64,000 bases of DNA, taken from positions 33,913,757 through 33,977,756 of the forward strand of contig BSQW01000003.1 of NCBI GenBank assembly GCA_030161315.1. The letters run 5' to 3'. Each line of letters opens with the position of its first letter. Within the stretch, counting starts at the first letter, position 1. This document shows positions 59,518 through 64,000 of this stretch, piece by piece. The DNA comes from Eutrema japonicum (Eukaryota; Streptophyta; Magnoliopsida; Brassicales; Brassicaceae). The notes below the pieces were generated by a model. It made no database searches. It saw nothing but the letters and a program-made list of their open reading frames with translations, and was not told the DNA's origin. A program made the translations under genes and the position numbers.

Positions 59518-60522
59518 TAGAGACTTATACTTTCAACACCTAGAGCTATTCCACACTTTCATGCCAACCAATCCAAACTTTTTACTTTCCCCTATCCTTT
59601 TTCCCAATCTTTTATTTTCTCCACACTTTCTTTTCTTTACATCAACACCCAAATCACCAACCTATCTATCAACTCCTTGTCGTTCCAAACTCAACACTTT
59701 TTGCTAAGTTCATTCCAAATTAGACCTCACGACACACACAAGAGATGAAGGCTTGAAGGAAAGGCTTAGTTAAGGGTGTGGTTAACCGTTCCAAATATGG
59801 GAATCAGCTATTTGAGCTAACAAGAGAGTGGTAAAAAGGGGTAAGATAGCTCAAATATATATATGACATCCATGAGTTCAACTTTTCAATGTACAAGCAT
59901 GATAATTTCAAGTCAAGATTAAAGTTCATGTAGATAGAGTTAGATTCAATTCAAAGCATGCTTCAACCAAGACAAAAACATTCAAACCGCAAGATCAAAG
60001 CATGGATCATCCTTAACTTCGTGATCGCTCAAATGCATCAAAGAACTCCTAACGAGGGCATTAATTCAAGCTCTTAAGTTTATATTCTACATGGATAATT
60101 CTCCCAATGCAAGTGAATGCAAACCTATATGCATCTAGACTCAATCTTAAACATGCAAAATGCAACTAAAATTTTTTTTTATGGTTTTTATATGCACTTA
60201 TATGAATGAATGAGACTCAAAGATGGAAAAATAAAAATAAGATCACAAAACACAAGATCAAAAGACACAAATCCTTCCCCCGAACTTGAATTGCAACGTC
60301 TCGGTGCAACAAAAGTCAAAGAGAAGGTATAAATATGCAAAAAGTATGTACAATGAAATGGAGTTTGGATCATACCTTTGGATTGGAGAGAAGTGTGACG
60401 TGCTGTAGCTCTACCCATTCATGCATTAAGCACCACGACCTTGGACCCAAGAAAACTATAAACATCAAACAAAAACATTAAAAAGAACAAGAAAGAACGA
60501 AAATATATACAAAGATAGTCAT
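58781..60522. other. 3' non-coding region of the non-autonomous element
   Basis: About 1.7 kb without a convincing reading frame. It has a long T-run at 59452-59510 interrupted once. CCCCCGAACTTG occurs next to the LTR (58774) and again near 60276, suggesting an old internal duplication of the polypurine-tract region. Confidence 0.55.
59442..59510. repeat. Poly-T tract
   Basis: Two T-runs separated by CA, the second more than 50 bases. On the coding strand of the element it is an internal poly(A). Length is uncertain in any assembly. Confidence 0.95.
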
Positions 60523-60570
60523 GGGAATGCCTCCCAAGAGCGCTTGTTTTACGTCGCTAAGCTTGACGTT
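60523..60570 (-). other. Relic of the Athila pol C-terminal end
   Basis: Minus strand encodes VKLSDVKQALLGGIP, out of frame with the upstream ORF. The DNA is closely similar to 12392-12439 of the Athila-type element. It shows that the non-autonomous family derives from, or recombined with, an Athila element. Confidence 0.7.
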
Positions 60571-60577
60571 TCAACTG

Positions 60578-61528
60578 TTAATCATGAGAATCAAAAGGTT
60601 GAGCCAATGCACCTTTGGTCCTTCTCTTGTCAGGACAAGAAACAAAATATGCAACATGGCACACGACTATCCATGGCAAAGAGGCATAAATCACATCAAG
60701 AAAGGTTACTAAAAATATAGCATACATCTTGGAATTTTCCTTGATGATGAGATGTTCACGAGGACCAAATGCATTTGATGGAAAAATAAAGTCGATTTCA
60801 TGTTTAAACGAGTTAATCACAAAATAGTCGACTTCATCTCCATCAATCATGTAAAACACATCCTCTTTCCTAGGTTTCATCTCAACCTTAGGGTCATCTA
60901 TCTCATTCAAGATCTTATCTACATCAAGCACACCCCCTAGGTAAGATTTTTCAAGAAGAGAACTAGATTCCTCAGGCATTGAAAGCTTAAACTCGATATC
61001 ATGATCATTCAAAGCACATAGATAATTAATATCAAAACATACTTCATGATAATCACTAGCAAGCTTTTCTACTCTTAAGGTTTCTAGTATTTGAGACTCA
61101 CATATTAAATCACAGCAATCATTAATGAGCTTGAGAGCATGTGAACTAGAAGCTACATCTTCAATGCAAGGCAAGTGACTATCCTCATAATCAACGATTT
61201 CAAAGGTTGTGTCAAAAATACCTTCTAGTTGGCATGGTGGAACCCAATAAATTACCTCTTCGAGTGCATGAGCTATCTTTATCTCAATATATGTGAGCTC
61301 CCTTCCCTCAAGCGCTGCCCGACGTGACATGAGGTTCAAACGGATCATAATCGCGAGATTACTCCTTGTCAATGCCGGGTTTTCTTTGCAAAGCTCATCC
61401 AACTCTACTTTTTGTTCTGATGTGAGTACACTTTCATCAAATGGTGGCTCCACATATGGCTCATCATCAATGCTTTCATCAAATGTGGCATCCTCTTCTT
61501 GTGGCCAATCATTGTAATCCATGGCCAT
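60578..61528 (-). CDS. Unrecognised 316-aa acidic protein of the non-autonomous element
   Basis: The only long ORF of the element, starting MAMDYNDWPQEEDATFDESI about 95 bases after the primer site, the position normally held by gag. The start is supported by this position. The protein is strongly acidic in its first half. It has Cys/His residues but no gag zinc knuckle, and no protease, RT or integrase motif. A hydrophobic segment near residues 267-296 (including AIFLVTFLDVIYASLPWIVV) could be a membrane span. A basic patch (DKRRTK) follows. The open frame in a very young element suggests recent selection or simply youth. I do not recognise the family. Options are a replaced or highly diverged gag-like protein, a captured host sequence, or a leader protein. 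Confidence 0.7.
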   Translation of the reverse strand: MAMDYNDWPQEEDATFDESIDDEPYVEPPFDESVLTSEQKVELDELCKENPALTRSNLAIMIRLNLMSRRAALEGRELTYIEIKIAHALEEVIYWVPPCQLEGIFDTTFEIVDYEDSHLPCIEDVASSSHALKLINDCCDLICESQILETLRVEKLASDYHEVCFDINYLCALNDHDIEFKLSMPEESSSLLEKSYLGGVLDVDKILNEIDDPKVEMKPRKEDVFYMIDGDEVDYFVINSFKHEIDFIFPSNAFGPREHLIIKENSKMYAIFLVTFLDVIYASLPWIVVCHVAYFVSCPDKRRTKGALAQPFDSHD

Positions 61529-61624
61529 CGACTCTAAGAAGCAAAAAAGAAGAAAATAAAAAGTTAGTAGAAGTCAAGAACTTAGTCTCAAATAGTATCC
61601 AAATCCTAATGGCTATTGCTAATT

Positions 61625-61642
61625 TCCCCGGCAACGGCGCCA
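61625..61642 (-). promoter_or_regulatory. Primer-binding site (tRNA-Asp)
   Basis: Minus strand reads TGGCGCCGTTGCCGGGGA, an exact complement of the 3' end of plant tRNA-Asp, 3 bp inside the LTR at 61646. The exact match fits a recently mobile element. Confidence 0.92.
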
Positions 61643-61645
61643 AAT

Positions 61646-63246
61646 TGATAGTGAACTTTTTACGGTTCGCACAATTACCCACTGTGCACAATGCCTCAAT
61701 CTAATGGCATGTCATTGTAGCACTTTGGGATCGAATCCACAGAGAAATAAGAACGACGCACTAAGAATACAGGACGCTATCTAATCTAAGCAAATATCGG
61801 GTTTTGGTTTTTATCGGACAATTTGAAACGTGCAAAATAGAGAAATAAACGAGTAGCAAGGCAAACAAGAAAACGATTAATATCAAATTTAAACAAACGA
61901 ATTCTCGGGTAAAGCAATCGACTCGGGTGATTCTTTAATCTACTCAAGATGCTCAAACATTCGACTAAATATCTCCCTAGGCCTTAGAACACTACTAAAG
62001 ATTAATCCACGTCAATGGTATTAATCCCTTTCTTAGTCATCAATCGTCATAAACTTCCGTTCGCGATTCTATGACTAACAAGCATTAATAACAAGTCTAC
62101 TTAGCCACAATTCACCTTAAACATCAACTCCCGTTGGCTAAGATATGAAAAGCACTCATTGAATTGGTCGGGGAATTTCATCGAACACCTTCCGGGCGAG
62201 AAATTCCCTATGATCTAAATCAACTTTGTCAAGGCCAATCCAGCATTAATAACACTCAATGAGAAAGGATATCAACTAATCTAGTTCTTAAACATCAAGA
62301 ACAAACCTAGAATCACCCTAATCTACTTCACCCAAGAATCCTAAAAAGAACTACTCACACATAGCTAAATCACAAATATAAACCGTACAAATGAAAGCCA
62401 TAAGCAAAATAAGAAAAATGGTAAAAAGAGTTTAAGAAAATCTTCACTAAAATGGTTTGGATCTTGAATCTTTCATACAAAAACAAAAAAGGAAGAAAAA
62501 GAAGAAAATGGCTTAGAACCCTCAAAAGAAAGAAAAACTAAAAAAAACTCCCTGTCTAATTAGGCTTAATTTGCTTAAGTAGATACAGATCGGGTCGGGT
62601 CAACCCGGGACAAACCGGGTTTGACCCGACAATTTTTGTGTCCGAGAAGGTTCACAGCGGTCAGCTCATACCGCTGCATGACCGCTGTGAAATGTCTGGT
62701 TTTTGCTCCGGATGGATCCGCAGCGGTCTGCTCATACCGCTGTGCTCCGGCCGCTGCGAAACTTGAAAGTGCAGCGGTCTCCCTATACCGCTGCATGACC
62801 GCTGTGAAACGCCTGGTTTTTGCTCCGGATGGATCCGCAGCGGTCTCCCTATACCGCTGCATGACCGCTGTGAATCTCTGTGTTTTTGACGGGAGGATCC
62901 GCAGCGGTCTCCCTATACCGCTGTGTTTCGGCCGCTGCGAGACTTGAAAATGCAGCGGTGGAGCCATGACCGCTGTGAGCTGGCCGCTGCAAATGTCCGG
63001 TTTTCTCCTTCATCACTTGATCATCTCTGTTCGCTGCGGGTACGTTCCTCCTAGTCCATGATCTTCCCCAAGCTCCAAAAAGCACCTAAAAGACTCCATA
63101 GCACACAAACATATGCAAAAACTAACCTAAGACTCACTAACTCTAAAATGGATGCAAACTATACCAAAAACAATGAAATGAATGCAAAAAGTCACAAAAT
63201 GCTAACTAAAATGTATACTAAAATGGGCTAAATTATGCAACTATCA
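61646..63246 (-). repeat. 5' LTR of the non-autonomous element
   Basis: Same as 57168-58770 except for a T-run of 5 instead of 7 near the start, as far as I could compare by eye. It carries the same six-cassette palindromic array (about 62655-62986). It is followed by TSD TCGAT at 63247-63251. Confidence 0.95.
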
Positions 63247-63251
63247 TCGAT

Positions 63252-63404
63252 CCCAGTCGATACACTCGCTCCCGAGGTGGTAACGAGAACGATTGATGTT
63301 CCGTCCAGGTCTGTTGGAGCGATATCATCAGACTGGGTTAGAGGAATGGAGATGTTTATGACTTCGGATGATGTAGTGACTACCGCACTTGTTGTGTCCG
63401 CCAT
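63252..63404 (-). pseudogene. gag of the Tat-type element, N-terminal part
   Basis: Begins with ATG at 63404 (MADTTSAVVTTSS) and reads to the nested insertion. The frame continues at 57167 with DIADPSGSASLNQLAPD once the inserted element and one TCGAT are disregarded. Confidence 0.75.
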
Positions 63405-63462
63405 TATCTTCTTTTGAGTGGTTAGTTTCGTAGGTTACAAAGAGGAAGTTGTTTTGCTCTTC

Positions 63463-63479
63463 CCCACAGACGGCGCCAA
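63463..63479 (-). promoter_or_regulatory. Primer-binding site of the Tat-type element
   Basis: Minus strand reads TGGCGCCGTCTGTGGGG next to the 5' LTR. It differs from the tRNA-Asp site of Athila elements. I do not assign the tRNA. Confidence 0.75.
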
Positions 63480-63481
63480 AT

Positions 63482-64000
63482 TGTGAGAGCAGAATCTCAC
63501 AACCTCAATCCTTGGCTTTTCAGGTCGTAAGAACTTTTAGGAAATTTGAAATGAAAGAAAAATTGTACTGTTGTTATTAACCAATAATTCGATGATCTTA
63601 CATTATTCTGGATCTTCTAAACTTATACACGTAGTTCAAAAATGTAACCGCTTAGTCCTAAATATAAGCAATTTAATTCAGACTTAATTTTACAATCTAG
63701 GAATTTATTATCGAGCTTGATCATGGGGTTTTGGATTAATGTTTTTGACCTGCTAACTACGACCTCCTTCTCCCAACGATCTCCCCCTTTTTTGCGTACT
63801 CGGCTCCTTCCCAGCTTGCGGGCTTACTCTGCGAGGCTTTACAGTAAACTGGGCTTTATTCTAGGCCTACTTAATCAAGCTGGACTTTGAGTGTAGAATT
63901 TGGGCCCAACACCACTTGCCCAAGGCCCAATGCTCATTCTCGACCAGCAAGGCCTATTAGTCTGTTTTAAGTGTTTTTCCTTTACTTTTTCTTTTTCCTT
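63482..64000 (-). repeat. 5' LTR of the Tat-type element, partial
   Basis: Starts TGTGAGAGCAG right after the primer site and runs beyond the window. The other LTR is not in the window, so the right boundary and the TSD cannot be set. Confidence 0.7.

Larger units (their letters stand above)
57168..63246 (-). mobile_element. Young non-autonomous LTR retrotransposon of Athila affinity
   Basis: LTRs 57168-58770 (1603 bp) and 61646-63246 (1601 bp) start TGATAGTGAAC and end CAACTATCA, with TSD TCGAT. The only difference I noticed is a T-run (7 versus 5) near the start. The internal part is just 2.9 kb, with a tRNA-Asp primer site, one ORF of 316 codons, a relic of an Athila pol end and a polypurine tract. 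No gag, protease, RT or integrase is present, so it must be moved by another element. Shared primer site, termini and 3' region point to an Athila-type partner. The LTRs also share ATCCACAGAGA and CCATGATCTT modules with the Athila LTR. Confidence 0.93.
50497..64000 (-). mobile_element. Tat-type Ty3/gypsy retrotransposon, incomplete, with nested insertion
   Basis: Minus-strand order from the right: 5' LTR (from 63482, running off the window), primer site, gag, protease, RT, degenerate RNase H, second RNase H, integrase, spacer, then an antisense extra ORF. The double RNase H is the mark of the Tat lineage. The 3' LTR is not seen; the left end is lost at the truncated Athila LTR. gag is split by the non-autonomous element 57168-63246. 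Numerous stops and frameshifts show that it is inactive. Confidence 0.85.

Overview
This is plant nuclear DNA, most likely from a Brassicaceae species. It is AT-rich and made almost entirely of nested transposable elements: CACTA (En/Spm) DNA transposons, Athila-type and Tat-type Ty3/gypsy LTR retrotransposons, and a LINE. There are TTTAGGG-type repeats and one remnant of a host gene, the last exon of an LSG1-like GTPase. I found no intact host gene, no rRNA or tRNA gene, and nothing prokaryotic.

Region 1 (257-46160) is one three-layer nest, and every layer keeps its target-site duplication (TSD). CACTA-1 (257-46160, TSD TTA) carries a decayed TNP2-type transposase gene, a decayed RPA70-like OB-fold gene and a well-preserved second transposase gene. 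An Athila-type element (9953-44403, minus strand, TSD GTCGT) sits inside exon 3 of that second gene. A second element, CACTA-2 (10,929 bp, TSD TAG), sits inside the Athila pol between RNase H and integrase.

The assembly matters here. A 500-N gap (26656-27155) is flanked by two nearly identical segments, 13342-26655 and 27156-40471. CACTA-2 and the neighbouring pol therefore appear twice. The pattern is what an unmerged contig overlap gives; if collapsed, the Athila element would be about 9.7 kb plus CACTA-2, and CACTA-1 about 11.4 kb without its insertions.

Region 2 (46161-50496) is a patchwork: an AT-rich flank, a third CACTA-like terminus, the LSG1-like last exon, a promoter-like stretch, a 5'-truncated LINE and a truncated Athila LTR.

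Region 3 (50497-64000) is a minus-strand Tat-type element with RT, a degenerate RNase H, a second (archaeal-type) RNase H and integrase. An antisense extra ORF lies downstream of pol, and the 5' LTR runs off the window. Its gag is interrupted by a very young non-autonomous element (57168-63246, TSD TCGAT). The two LTRs of that element look identical except in one T-run. It has an Athila-type tRNA-Asp primer site and codes only for an unrecognised acidic 316-aa protein.

The most interesting signals are: (a) paired 12-bp palindromes of the TGTCGATCGACA type, spaced 20-23 bp apart (about two helical turns), repeated in the LTRs, leader, coding and 3' regions of the Athila element; (b) a different palindromic array (CAGCGGT...ACCGCTG) at the equivalent place in the LTR of the non-autonomous family; and (c) the non-autonomous family itself.
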